Positions 56,274 through 64,000 of a stretch of DNA of 64,000 bases are shown here, one piece after another. The translations under genes and the position numbers were made by a program. The notes under the pieces were generated by a model. It did not search any database and was not told the DNA's origin. It worked only from the letters and a program-made list of their open reading frames with translations. Each line of letters opens with the position of its first letter. Position 1 is the stretch's first letter. The stretch comes from XN24 sp035514535 (GTDB lineage Bacteria > Pseudomonadota > Gammaproteobacteria > Steroidobacterales > XN24). The stretch is taken from the NCBI GenBank assembly GCA_035514535.1, contig DATKAZ010000039.1, positions 1 through 64,000 of the forward strand, in the 5' to 3' direction.

Positions 56274-56597
56274 TGCGTCGACCTTGGCGGCGCAGATGAA
56301 GTCGTTCTCGGACAGCCCGCTGATGGAGTGGGTCGAGAAACGCACGAGGCAATGACCCCAGCCGACCTCGAGGTCGGGATGGTGATTTTCGAGGTTGGCG
56401 ATCCAGGCGACGGCATTGACGAAGCCCATCGTGCGGTAGAAGCCCTTGAAGGTGAAATCGCGGCGGATTTCCGTTGCGTCGTCGTTCAGGGACCAGTCTG
56501 CGTGCAGGCGGCCAAGCAGCTTGCGGGCCTCCTCGGCGGTCATCGGCTTTACGCCGCCCTCGCAGGGCACGCAAGTCTTCGCAGCGAGTTCGCTCAC
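56259..56597 (-). CDS. phhB: 4a-hydroxytetrahydrobiopterin dehydratase
   Basis: Recycles the pterin cofactor of phenylalanine hydroxylase, 112 residues. The motif ENHHPDLEVGWGHCLVRFSTHS holds the catalytic histidines (first 20 residues span the site). Lies just downstream of phhA on the same strand, separated by a stretch with two GGGGTCAG repeats. Confidence 0.94.
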   Translation of the reverse strand: MSELAAKTCVPCEGGVKPMTAEEARKLLGRLHADWSLNDDATEIRRDFTFKGFYRTMGFVNAVAWIANLENHHPDLEVGWGHCLVRFSTHSISGLSENDFICAAKVDALLGE

Positions 56598-56687
56598 GGT
56601 TGTCTCCTAAATTGGGGTCAGGTACGAATAAGAATCGGGGTCAGATACAAATCAAGCGGAACCCTGCGACGCCCGGGCGCGTAAGGC
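56598..56687. repeat. GGGGTCAG repeat pair between phhB and phhA
   Basis: Two direct copies of GGGGTCAGRTACRAAT at 56614-56629 and 56637-56652, 7 bp apart, within a 90-bp spacer that is otherwise without signal. From memory, unverified, this motif is common around REP-associated tyrosine transposases in proteobacteria. No transposase is present in the window. Confidence 0.6.
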
Positions 56688-57491
56688 TCAGGCGGTGGCC
56701 GCCTCCTTGGGGGGAAACGTCGGCGGATGCATGCCGAGCTTGCGTGCCTGCTCGATCAGCGCGAGCAGGTCCATCTGCGCGACCTCGAACAGGGTGTCGA
56801 AACTCTCGATAACGAAATAGATCGGCTGGAAGATATCGATCCGGTAAGGCGTACGCAGCACGTCTAGCGGGTCGAACGGCTTGCGCTGCGGCGCCTCGCT
56901 TTCCAGCGCGTAGACGGTTTCGCCGCTCGACGAGACAATCCCGGCCCCGTAAGTCCGCAGGCCTTCCTCGTGCCGATGGATCAGCCCGAACTCGACCGTG
57001 AACCAGTACAGCCGCGCGAGCATGGGGCGGTCTTCCTTGCGCACCGCGGCGCCGGCCTTGCCGTAGGCATGGGTGAAGGCCGCGAAGCGCGGATCCGTCA
57101 ACAGCGGCGTGTGGCCGTAGATCTCGTGGAAGATGTCCGGCTCCTGCAGGTATTCCATCTCCGCACGCGTGCGAATGAACGTCGCTGCCGGGAAGCGCTT
57201 GTTCGCCAGCAGGTTGAAAAAGTCGGTGAAGTTAATGAGGGCCGGCACCGGCGCCACTTCCCAGCCGGTGTGTTCGCGCAGCACACGGCTGACTTCCTCG
57301 CATTGCGGGATGCGGTCCTCGGGCAGGTTCAGCCGCTCCAGCGCGGCGATGTATTCCGCGCACGCCCGGCCCGGCAGTTCTTTCTTCTGGCGCGTGATCA
57401 GCTCGTGCCAGATGCGGTGTTCCTCGTCCGTGTAATGGATAAAGCCGCTCTCGTCGGGAACCTTGGCCACGTATTTCGTGCCCTTGGCCAT
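56688..57491 (-). CDS. phhA: phenylalanine-4-hydroxylase
   Basis: Non-haem iron enzyme converting phenylalanine to tyrosine with tetrahydrobiopterin, 267 residues, the short monomeric bacterial form without an ACT domain. Iron ligands lie in HEIYGHTPLL (two His) and the Glu of WFTVEFGL. The pterin recycler phhB follows. A TAAAAT at 57527-57522 (minus) is a likely -10 region. Confidence 0.95.
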   Translation of the reverse strand: MAKGTKYVAKVPDESGFIHYTDEEHRIWHELITRQKKELPGRACAEYIAALERLNLPEDRIPQCEEVSRVLREHTGWEVAPVPALINFTDFFNLLANKRFPAATFIRTRAEMEYLQEPDIFHEIYGHTPLLTDPRFAAFTHAYGKAGAAVRKEDRPMLARLYWFTVEFGLIHRHEEGLRTYGAGIVSSSGETVYALESEAPQRKPFDPLDVLRTPYRIDIFQPIYFVIESFDTLFEVAQMDLLALIEQARKLGMHPPTFPPKEAATA

Positions 57492-57521
57492 ACAGTGCTC
57501 CGCGTAATTGCTATGCGCATC

Positions 57522-57527
57522 ATTTTA
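57522..57527 (-). promoter_or_regulatory. candidate -10 element for phhA
   Basis: TAAAAT, five of six matches to consensus, 31-36 bp before the phhA ATG on the minus strand. No good -35 at the expected spacing, so an activator may be needed, as for PhhR-controlled genes; that is inference. Confidence 0.35.
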
Positions 57528-57561
57528 CCGGTGCGGCAGGGCGCCGTGCATGACGCACTGC

Positions 57562-57617
57562 GACATGGGGCGACATGGGGACACTCCGGACATGGGGACA
57601 CTCCTAAAACCCCGTTT

Positions 57618-57631
<14 letters not shown>
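57562..57631. repeat. GGGGACAC hairpin repeat overlapping the ispG 3' end
   Basis: Three copies of GACATGGGG (57562, 57572, 57589) run into an inverted repeat: GGGGACACTCCT (57594-57605) with AGGAGTGTCCCC (57620-57631), and an inner AAAAC/GTTTT pair around a CCC loop with one bulged C. The ispG stop codon (57620-57618) lies inside the right arm, so the last residues GHS of IspG come from the element. Looks like a REP-type palindrome; it may also terminate ispG transcription. Confidence 0.75.
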
Positions 57632-58847
<1,216 letters not shown>

Positions 58848-58851
58848 CGCG

Positions 58852-60606
58852 TCATCCCCCGCGCTGTCCCGCGAGCCACTCGTCCACGAGGCGCTCGAGG
58901 CTGTCGAGCGGAATGGCGCCGTTCGACAGCACGAGGTCATGGAAGGCGCGAATGTCGAAGTCCTCGCCCAGGGCGGCCTCGGCGCGTGCGCGCAACTCCT
59001 TGATCTTCAGCTCGCCGATCTTGTAGGCGAGCGCCTGGCCGGGCCAGGCGATGTAGCGATCGATCTCGTTGACGATGTCCGCTTTGCTCTTGGCGGCGTT
59101 GTCGCTGAAGTATTCGATCGCCCGCTGGCGACTCCAGCCGAATTCGTGGATGCCCGTGTCGACGACCAGGCGCACTGCGCGCCACATCTCGTAGGTCAAC
59201 TGGCCGAACTTCGAGTAGGGGTCCGTGTACATGCCGAGCTCCGGCCCGAGGCTCTCGGAGTACAGCGCCCAGCCTTCCACGTAGGCTGTGACCCCGCCGT
59301 AGCGCCGGAACGCCGGCAGCCCGTCGAGCTCCATCGCGAGGGCAATCTGCAGGTGATGCCCGGGCATCGCCTCGTGAATGGTCAGAGCCTCGATCTCGTA
59401 CTTGGGCCGCACTTCGGGGCGATAGAGGTTGACGTAGTAATAGCCGGCGCGACTGCCGTCGGCCGCCGGGCGCGAGTAGTAGGCCGTGGTCGTGTCCGGC
59501 GCGATCGCCGCGGGGATCGGCCGCACGCCATAGGGCATCCGCGGCAGCTTGCCGAACAGCTTCACGAGCTCCGGATCCACGCGCTTGCTGGTGGCCAGGT
59601 AGGCCTCGAACAGCGCCTCCGGCGTCTCGTAGTAGAACTGCGGATTGGTGCGCAGGTGTTCGAAGAATGCAGCCAGGTCGCCCGCGAAGCCGACCTGCTC
59701 GCGGATGGCCTCCATCTCGGCCCGAATGCGCGCGACTTCGGCCAGGCCGATGTCGTGAACTTCCCGTGGCGTCAGGTCCGTGGTAGTGAAATGACGCACC
59801 CGCGCCGCGTAATATTCGCGCCCGTCCGGCTGGTCCCAGATGCCGACCGACTCGCGCGCCGCCGGCAGATACTGCTCGCGGACGAACGCGTCCAGGCGCG
59901 CGATGGCCGGCAGCACGACCTCCCGCACGGCGGCGAGGCCCTCGCGGGCCAGGCGCTCGCGCTCCTGGGGCGGCAGGCTGTCGGGTAATTCCAGGAAGGG
60001 CTTCGCCCAGGGGCTCTCCTCGGCGTCGAGAGCCGCCTGGGCCTCGAGCTGGCTCGCGATCCGCGCGGTGATGATGCGCGGCTGCACGATGCCGGCCTCG
60101 AGTCCCGCGGCGAGCAGCGCCAGGTTCTGGTCTGCAAGGTCACCGAAGGCCCGTACCCGCGCCAGCCAGTCGTCGTAGTCCTGCACGCTGGCGAGGCGCA
60201 GCCGCTCGACGGTGTCGTAGGCGTTATGCGGGCCGCCGCGCTGGTTGAAGGGTACGAGGTGGCGCCGGTAGCGGTGGCTCTCGATTCCTTCCTCCAGCAC
60301 GCGCCGGTACATCTCATGGTCGAGGCGCCGCGCGCGCGACAGCTCGGCGACGTCGATGGCCTCGAGGCGGGCGAGGGCGGCGAGATCCGCCTCGTGGCGG
60401 ACGGCGATCGCCGCGAGCGACAGGTCGGGCCAGCGGTCGTTCCAGCGCCGGTCGCCGAGCGACGAGGCCCAGGTCGGGTTGTCCTCGAGTGTGCGCTGCC
60501 ATTCGGCCTCCAGGAAGCGCTCTAGTTCGGCGTCGGCCGTGGCAGCGGTGGCCGGCATGGCCGGCAACAGGATCAGGGCGGTCGCAAGCGCGCGCAGCAG
60601 CGGCAT
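58852..60606 (-). CDS. DUF885 family protein (putative metallopeptidase)
   Basis: A 584-residue exported protein: signal peptide (MPLLRALATALILLPAMPAT to about residue 21), then the DUF885 domain. The HEAMPGHH sequence near residue 420 (TIHEAMPGHHLQ) is an HExxxH zinc site characteristic of the family; EGWALYSESLGPELGMY follows with a probable third ligand. Thought to be a periplasmic carboxypeptidase-like enzyme; substrate unknown. Upstream ATG in frame would spoil the signal peptide. Confidence 0.88.
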   Translation of the reverse strand: MPLLRALATALILLPAMPATAATADAELERFLEAEWQRTLEDNPTWASSLGDRRWNDRWPDLSLAAIAVRHEADLAALARLEAIDVAELSRARRLDHEMYRRVLEEGIESHRYRRHLVPFNQRGGPHNAYDTVERLRLASVQDYDDWLARVRAFGDLADQNLALLAAGLEAGIVQPRIITARIASQLEAQAALDAEESPWAKPFLELPDSLPPQERERLAREGLAAVREVVLPAIARLDAFVREQYLPAARESVGIWDQPDGREYYAARVRHFTTTDLTPREVHDIGLAEVARIRAEMEAIREQVGFAGDLAAFFEHLRTNPQFYYETPEALFEAYLATSKRVDPELVKLFGKLPRMPYGVRPIPAAIAPDTTTAYYSRPAADGSRAGYYYVNLYRPEVRPKYEIEALTIHEAMPGHHLQIALAMELDGLPAFRRYGGVTAYVEGWALYSESLGPELGMYTDPYSKFGQLTYEMWRAVRLVVDTGIHEFGWSRQRAIEYFSDNAAKSKADIVNEIDRYIAWPGQALAYKIGELKIKELRARAEAALGEDFDIRAFHDLVLSNGAIPLDSLERLVDEWLAGQRGG

Positions 60607-60687
60607 GAGGAACTCCGGGGGATCGACGGGTGGCACGACAATGATCCCCGCCTCGTCCCGGACTCGCAAGGGAGGGTGGGCCTCGGG

Positions 60688-60693
60688 TATGAT
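60688..60693 (+). promoter_or_regulatory. candidate -10 for the glycine riboswitch/gcv operon
   Basis: TATGAT, five of six matches, about 18 bp before the first aptamer. The -35 region is poor. Confidence 0.4.
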
Positions 60694-60710
60694 CACGCCT
60701 CCAACGCATA

Positions 60711-60910
60711 GGTCCCCGGTGGAGAGACCCCGGCCGACACGGCCCGGGGCGCCGAAGGCGCAAGTACCGCCCGGAAACGCTCAGGCAAAAGGACGCCGGG
60801 GATGAGTTGGCTCTGGAGAGCGGCCGCACGCGGGGCCCACCGAAGGTGACCGGTTTCGCTTGGCGCGCGGCGCGGCGGGACTGAATCTCTCAGGTTCCCG
60901 GACAGAGAGG
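60711..60910 (+). promoter_or_regulatory. tandem glycine riboswitch
   Basis: Two glycine aptamers in tandem ahead of gcvT. Aptamer 1 (60711-60803) has GGTGGAGAGACC, GCGCCGAAGGCGCAAG and CTCAGGCAAAAGGAC. Aptamer 2 (about 60805-60910) has CTCTGGAGAGCGGCC, CCACCGAAGGTGACC and CTCTCAGGTTCCCGGACAGAGAGG (first 20 bases carry the core). It senses glycine and should turn on the cleavage system when glycine is high. Confidence 0.95.
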
Positions 60911-60929
60911 CGGCAGGCGGCGCCTGCCG
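60911..60929 (+). promoter_or_regulatory. expression-platform hairpin of the glycine riboswitch
   Basis: Perfect 8-bp stem CGGCAGGC/GCCTGCCG with a GGC loop directly after aptamer 2. It is followed by only a weak T run (CTGTTT), so control may be at translation or through an alternative pairing, not a classic terminator. The gcvT ribosome site GGGGAG lies 19 bp further on. Confidence 0.6.
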
Positions 60930-60961
60930 TCATGCTGTTTGGCCGCCGGGGAGTGATTCAT

Positions 60962-62053
60962 ATGGGCAACAAGACACCACTGCACGAAGAGCACGAGCGC
61001 CACGGCGCGCGCATCGTCGATTTCGGCGGCTGGGACATGCCGCTGCACTATGGCTCGCAGGTCGAGGAACACCACGCGGTGCGCGGCGACGCCGGGATGT
61101 TCGATGTCTCCCACATGACGGTCGTCGACCTCGAGGGCGCGGGCGCAGGCCCCTGGCTGCAACGCCTCCTCGCCAACGACGTCGCGCGGCTGCAGGCGCC
61201 CGGCAAGGCGCTCTATACCTGCATGCTGAACGCCGAGGGCGGCGTGATCGATGACCTGATCGTCTATTACCTGGCGCCGGAGCGTTATCGGATGGTGGTC
61301 AACGCCGCGACCCGCGACAAGGACATGGCCTGGCTGTTGCAGCAGGCCGAGGGAGCCGATGTCGAGGTCAAAGAGCGGCCCGACCTGGCGATGCTCGCGG
61401 TGCAGGGGCCCAACGCCTGCGACAAGGCCGCTGCGTGGCTGCCCGCCGAATCCCGCGGCATGGCGCTGGCGCTGACGCCGTTCAGCTGCGCGGAAGTCGG
61501 CGACCTGTTCATCGCGCGTACCGGCTACACCGGCGAGGACGGCTGGGAGATCATCCTCCCGGGTGCGCAGGCCGCCGCGGCCTGGCGCGCGCTGGTCGCT
61601 GCGGGGATCCGACCCTGCGGGCTCGGCGCGCGTGACACACTGCGACTCGAGGCGGGCATGAATCTTTATGGTCAGGACATGGACGAATCCACCAGCCCGC
61701 TCGAGTCGGGCCTGGGCTGGAGCGTCGCCTGGGAGCCGGCGGGGCGCGATTTCATCGGCCGCGCGGCGCTCGAGTCACAGCGCAGCGCCGGTGCGGCGCG
61801 CAAGTTCGTCGGCCTCGTGCTCGAGGATCGCGGCGTGTTGCGTGCCCACCAGCGCGTCATCACGCCGGCCGGCGACGGCGAGGTCACGAGTGGCAGCTTC
61901 TCGCCGACCCTCGGGCGGTCGATCGGTTTCGCGCGCGTGCCGGCGGACACCGGCGAACGCGTCCAGGTCGACGTGCGCGGCCGGCTGCTCGAGGCACGCG
62001 TCGTGCGCCCGCCGTTCGTGCGCAACGGCAAGCCCCGCATCCAGCTCGACTGA
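60962..62053 (+). CDS. gcvT: glycine cleavage system T protein
   Basis: Aminomethyltransferase moving the methylene group to tetrahydrofolate, 363 residues. Motifs: RIVDFGGWDMPLHYGSQ, MFDVSHMTV, YTGEDGWEI, and CGLGARDTLRLEAGMNLYGQ. ATG follows a good GGGGAG site. First gene of the riboswitch-controlled operon. Confidence 0.97.
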   Translation: MGNKTPLHEEHERHGARIVDFGGWDMPLHYGSQVEEHHAVRGDAGMFDVSHMTVVDLEGAGAGPWLQRLLANDVARLQAPGKALYTCMLNAEGGVIDDLIVYYLAPERYRMVVNAATRDKDMAWLLQQAEGADVEVKERPDLAMLAVQGPNACDKAAAWLPAESRGMALALTPFSCAEVGDLFIARTGYTGEDGWEIILPGAQAAAAWRALVAAGIRPCGLGARDTLRLEAGMNLYGQDMDESTSPLESGLGWSVAWEPAGRDFIGRAALESQRSAGAARKFVGLVLEDRGVLRAHQRVITPAGDGEVTSGSFSPTLGRSIGFARVPADTGERVQVDVRGRLLEARVVRPPFVRNGKPRIQLD

Positions 62054-62089
62054 AGCCTTCCAACTGACACGGCATTCGAGAGGCCCGCC

Positions 62090-62476
62090 ATGAGCAATAT
62101 TCCCGCAGACCTGATGTACACCCGCAGCCATGAGTGGCTGCGCAAGGAAGCCGACGGGAGCGTGACCGTCGGGATTTCCGACCATGCCCAGGACGCACTC
62201 GGCGACCTGGTGTTCGTGGAGACGCCTGATGCAGGGCGCAGCGTGCGGGCCGGCGAGGCCTGCGCGGTCGTCGAGTCCGTCAAGGCGGCCTCGGACGTAT
62301 ACAGCCCGATCGACGGTGAGGTCACCGAGGGCAACGACGCGCTCGCGGCCCAGCCGGAACTACTCAATACCGATCCCTATGGTGAAGGCTGGATTATGAA
62401 AATCCGCCCCGCCGGAGCGGTCGATAACGCGGCGTTGCTCGATGCGAATGCATACGCTGCCACTCTCGAGGACTGA
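62090..62476 (+). CDS. gcvH: glycine cleavage system H protein
   Basis: Lipoyl carrier protein, 128 residues. The lipoylated lysine is Lys65 in VVESVKAASDVYSP. Starts MSNIPADLMYTRSHEW, the family pattern. 36 bp after gcvT. Confidence 0.97.
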   Translation: MSNIPADLMYTRSHEWLRKEADGSVTVGISDHAQDALGDLVFVETPDAGRSVRAGEACAVVESVKAASDVYSPIDGEVTEGNDALAAQPELLNTDPYGEGWIMKIRPAGAVDNAALLDANAYAATLED

Positions 62477-62483
62477 CCCCGCG

Positions 62484-63857
62484 ATGCCTTTCATACCGCA
62501 CACGGAGAACGACGTTCGCGAGATGCTCGACGCAATCGGCGTCGCGGAGATCGAGGAGTTGTTCGACGAGATTCCCGCGGGGCTCAAGGTCGATGCCCTG
62601 GCGGGCGTGCCGGCGGCACTCGGCGAAATGGATATCCAGCGGCTGATGCGCGAGCGTGCCGCCCTCGACGCAGGGCACCTGAATTTCATCGGCGCAGGGG
62701 CCTACGAGCACCACATCCCGGCCGCCGTGTGGGAAATCACGACGCGGGGCGAATTCTACAGCGCCTATACCCCGTACCAGGCCGAGGCGAGCCAGGGCAC
62801 GCTGCAGCTGATTTACGAATTCCAGTCGATGATGGCTGCGTTAACAGGGTTGGACGTATCGAACGCCTCGCTGTACGACGGCGCCTCGGCGATGGGCGAG
62901 GCGGCGCTGATGGCGGTGCGCGCGAACCGTGCCTCGAAATCGAGCCGTATCCTCGTCCCTGCGACCGTCAACCCGGCCTACCAGCGGGTCGCGCGCAGCA
63001 TCGCCGGCAACCAGGGTCTCGAGTTCGAGGCGGTGCCCTACTGCGCGGAGACGGGCACGACGTTGCCCGACGCCCTGCGCCGCTGGGACGATCAGGACGT
63101 CACCGCGCTGGTGATCCAGCAGCCGAACTTTTTCGGCGGTTACGAGGACGTCGCCGCCCTCACCGACTGGGCGCGCGCAAAAGGCGCACTGGTCATCGCC
63201 GTCGTCAATCCGACCAGCCTCGCGCTGCTCACGCCGCCGGGCGAGTGGGGCGAAGGCGGCGCCGACATCGCCTGCGGCGAAGGCCAGCCGCTCGGTGTTC
63301 CCCTCTCATCCGGCGGGCCGTACTTCGGCTTTCTCGCCTGCCGCAGCGCGCTGGTGCGGCAGATGCCAGGGCGGATCGTCGGCCGCACGGTGGACCTGGA
63401 CGGGCGCGACGGTTTCACCCTGACGCTGCAGGCGCGCGAACAGCATATCCGCCGTTCGAAGGCGACCTCCAACATCTGCACCAACCAGGGTCTGCTGGTC
63501 ACGGCCGCGACCATCTACATGAGCCTGCTCGGGGCGGAGGGCCTGGCGCGCGTGGCCGCCGCCTGTGTGCGCAATACGGCCGAGCTGGTCGGCCAGCTCG
63601 AGTCGATCGAGGGCGTACGGCGCGCGTTCTCGGGACCTTTTTTCCACGAGTCGGTGCTGCAGCTCGAGCAGCCCGTGGGCCCGCTGCTGGAGCGCCTCGC
63701 GGAGCTGGGCATACTGGGTGGCTTCGACCTGTCGAACGACTACCCGGAACTCGGCAACGCGCTGCTCGTGTGCGCCACCGAGACCCGTACCGCCTCGGAT
63801 ATCGAGACCTATTTCCAGGCGCTGAACGATGTGCTGCGCCAGGCGCGGGTGGCCTGA
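62484..63857 (+). CDS. gcvPA: glycine dehydrogenase (decarboxylating) subunit 1
   Basis: N-terminal half-type subunit of the P protein, 457 residues. Motifs: PHTENDVREMLDAIG, NFIGAGAYEHHIPAAV, AYTPYQAEASQGTLQ and NICTNQGLLVTAATIYMS. The split form lacks the PLP lysine, which is in subunit 2; gcvPB is not seen before the window ends. The next gene is tpx, so gcvPB lies further on or elsewhere. Confidence 0.96.
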   Translation: MPFIPHTENDVREMLDAIGVAEIEELFDEIPAGLKVDALAGVPAALGEMDIQRLMRERAALDAGHLNFIGAGAYEHHIPAAVWEITTRGEFYSAYTPYQAEASQGTLQLIYEFQSMMAALTGLDVSNASLYDGASAMGEAALMAVRANRASKSSRILVPATVNPAYQRVARSIAGNQGLEFEAVPYCAETGTTLPDALRRWDDQDVTALVIQQPNFFGGYEDVAALTDWARAKGALVIAVVNPTSLALLTPPGEWGEGGADIACGEGQPLGVPLSSGGPYFGFLACRSALVRQMPGRIVGRTVDLDGRDGFTLTLQAREQHIRRSKATSNICTNQGLLVTAATIYMSLLGAEGLARVAAACVRNTAELVGQLESIEGVRRAFSGPFFHESVLQLEQPVGPLLERLAELGILGGFDLSNDYPELGNALLVCATETRTASDIETYFQALNDVLRQARVA

Positions 63858-63894
63858 CGGCCCCGCAACACGCGAATCAACCCGGAGTATTTCC

Positions 63895-64000
63895 ATGGCT
63901 ACCATTACCCTGCAAGGCAACGAGATCCACACGGCCGGCGAATTCCCACGCGTGGGGAGCAAGGCACCGGATTTCACGCTCACCGATCGCGACCTGAACG
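63895..64000 (+). CDS. tpx: thiol peroxidase (partial, runs off window)
   Basis: The first 35 codons only. MATITLQGNEIHTAGEFPRV then KAPDFTLTDRDLN match the N-terminus of Tpx, a periplasm-type or cytosolic lipid-hydroperoxide peroxidase. The catalytic Cys lies beyond the window. Begins 37 bp after gcvPA. Confidence 0.85.
   Translation, partial: MATITLQGNEIHTAGEFPRVGSKAPDFTLTDRDLN

Overview
The window is a GC-rich, densely packed chromosome segment from a gammaproteobacterium. The evidence is the set of conserved gene neighbourhoods: miaB-ybeZ-ybeY-corC-lnt-leuS-lptE, holA-nadD-rsfS-rlmH-maf-rng-yhdP-nit-tldD, rplM-rpsI, zapA-6S RNA-5-formyl-THF cyclo-ligase, ygfB-pepP-ubiH-ubi, a CRP protein very close to the enteric/Vfr type, coq7 and djlA. 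A split glycine decarboxylase (GcvPA) points to an environmental lineage of the Chromatiales/Nevskiales/Xanthomonadales kind rather than enterics. The genus cannot be read from this sequence. No prophage, integrase, CRISPR array or intact insertion sequence was seen.

Region by region. 1-5.1 kb (minus): uvrA, then a 21-codon fragment that matches the C-terminus of a barnase-type ribonuclease, an intact barstar-type inhibitor, an NhaC-type antiporter and an 81-aa partner; each of these last four genes overlaps the next at stop/start. 5.3-14.1 kb (plus): ssb, miaB, RNA maturation genes, lnt, leuS, lptE. 14.1-20.7 kb: a block separating lptE from its usual neighbour holA, holding a HEACH-motif protein, a LEA-type lipoprotein, a HIT protein, a DUF2891 protein and a minus-strand metal (probably zinc) uptake cluster. 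20.8-31.6 kb (plus): holA through tldD. 31.7-36.4 kb (minus): an AAA-FHA fusion ATPase, purK, purE, darP and a cysteine-desulfurase-like gene. 36.5-42.3 kb: pmbA, yihY, purC, djlA, rpe, crp. 42.4-46.7 kb: coq7, a GlcF-like protein, a DUF481 barrel, a [2Fe-2S] ferredoxin, L13, S9 and tRNA-Gln with an unusual inverted-repeat element behind it. 46.7-49.8 kb (minus): rpiA, a Lys/Ala-rich histone-like protein, an EVE-domain protein, 5-formyl-THF cyclo-ligase, 6S RNA, zapA and a ZapB-like protein. 49.9-56.3 kb (plus): ygfB, pepP, two UbiH-family hydroxylases, DUF4404, an AidB-like dehydrogenase. 56.3-60.6 kb (minus): pterin dehydratase, phenylalanine hydroxylase, ispG, a DUF885 protein, with short GGGG-headed repeats on both sides of phhA. 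60.7-64 kb (plus): a tandem glycine riboswitch, gcvT, gcvH, gcvPA and the start of tpx.

Most of the window is housekeeping. The items that best repay a second look are the decapitated barnase in front of a preserved barstar, the 34-bp inverted repeat formed by the tRNA-Gln 3' end plus its terminator and the folded element behind it, the hairpin repeat that supplies the ispG stop codon, and the metal-uptake block with its His-rich outer-membrane protein between lptE and holA.
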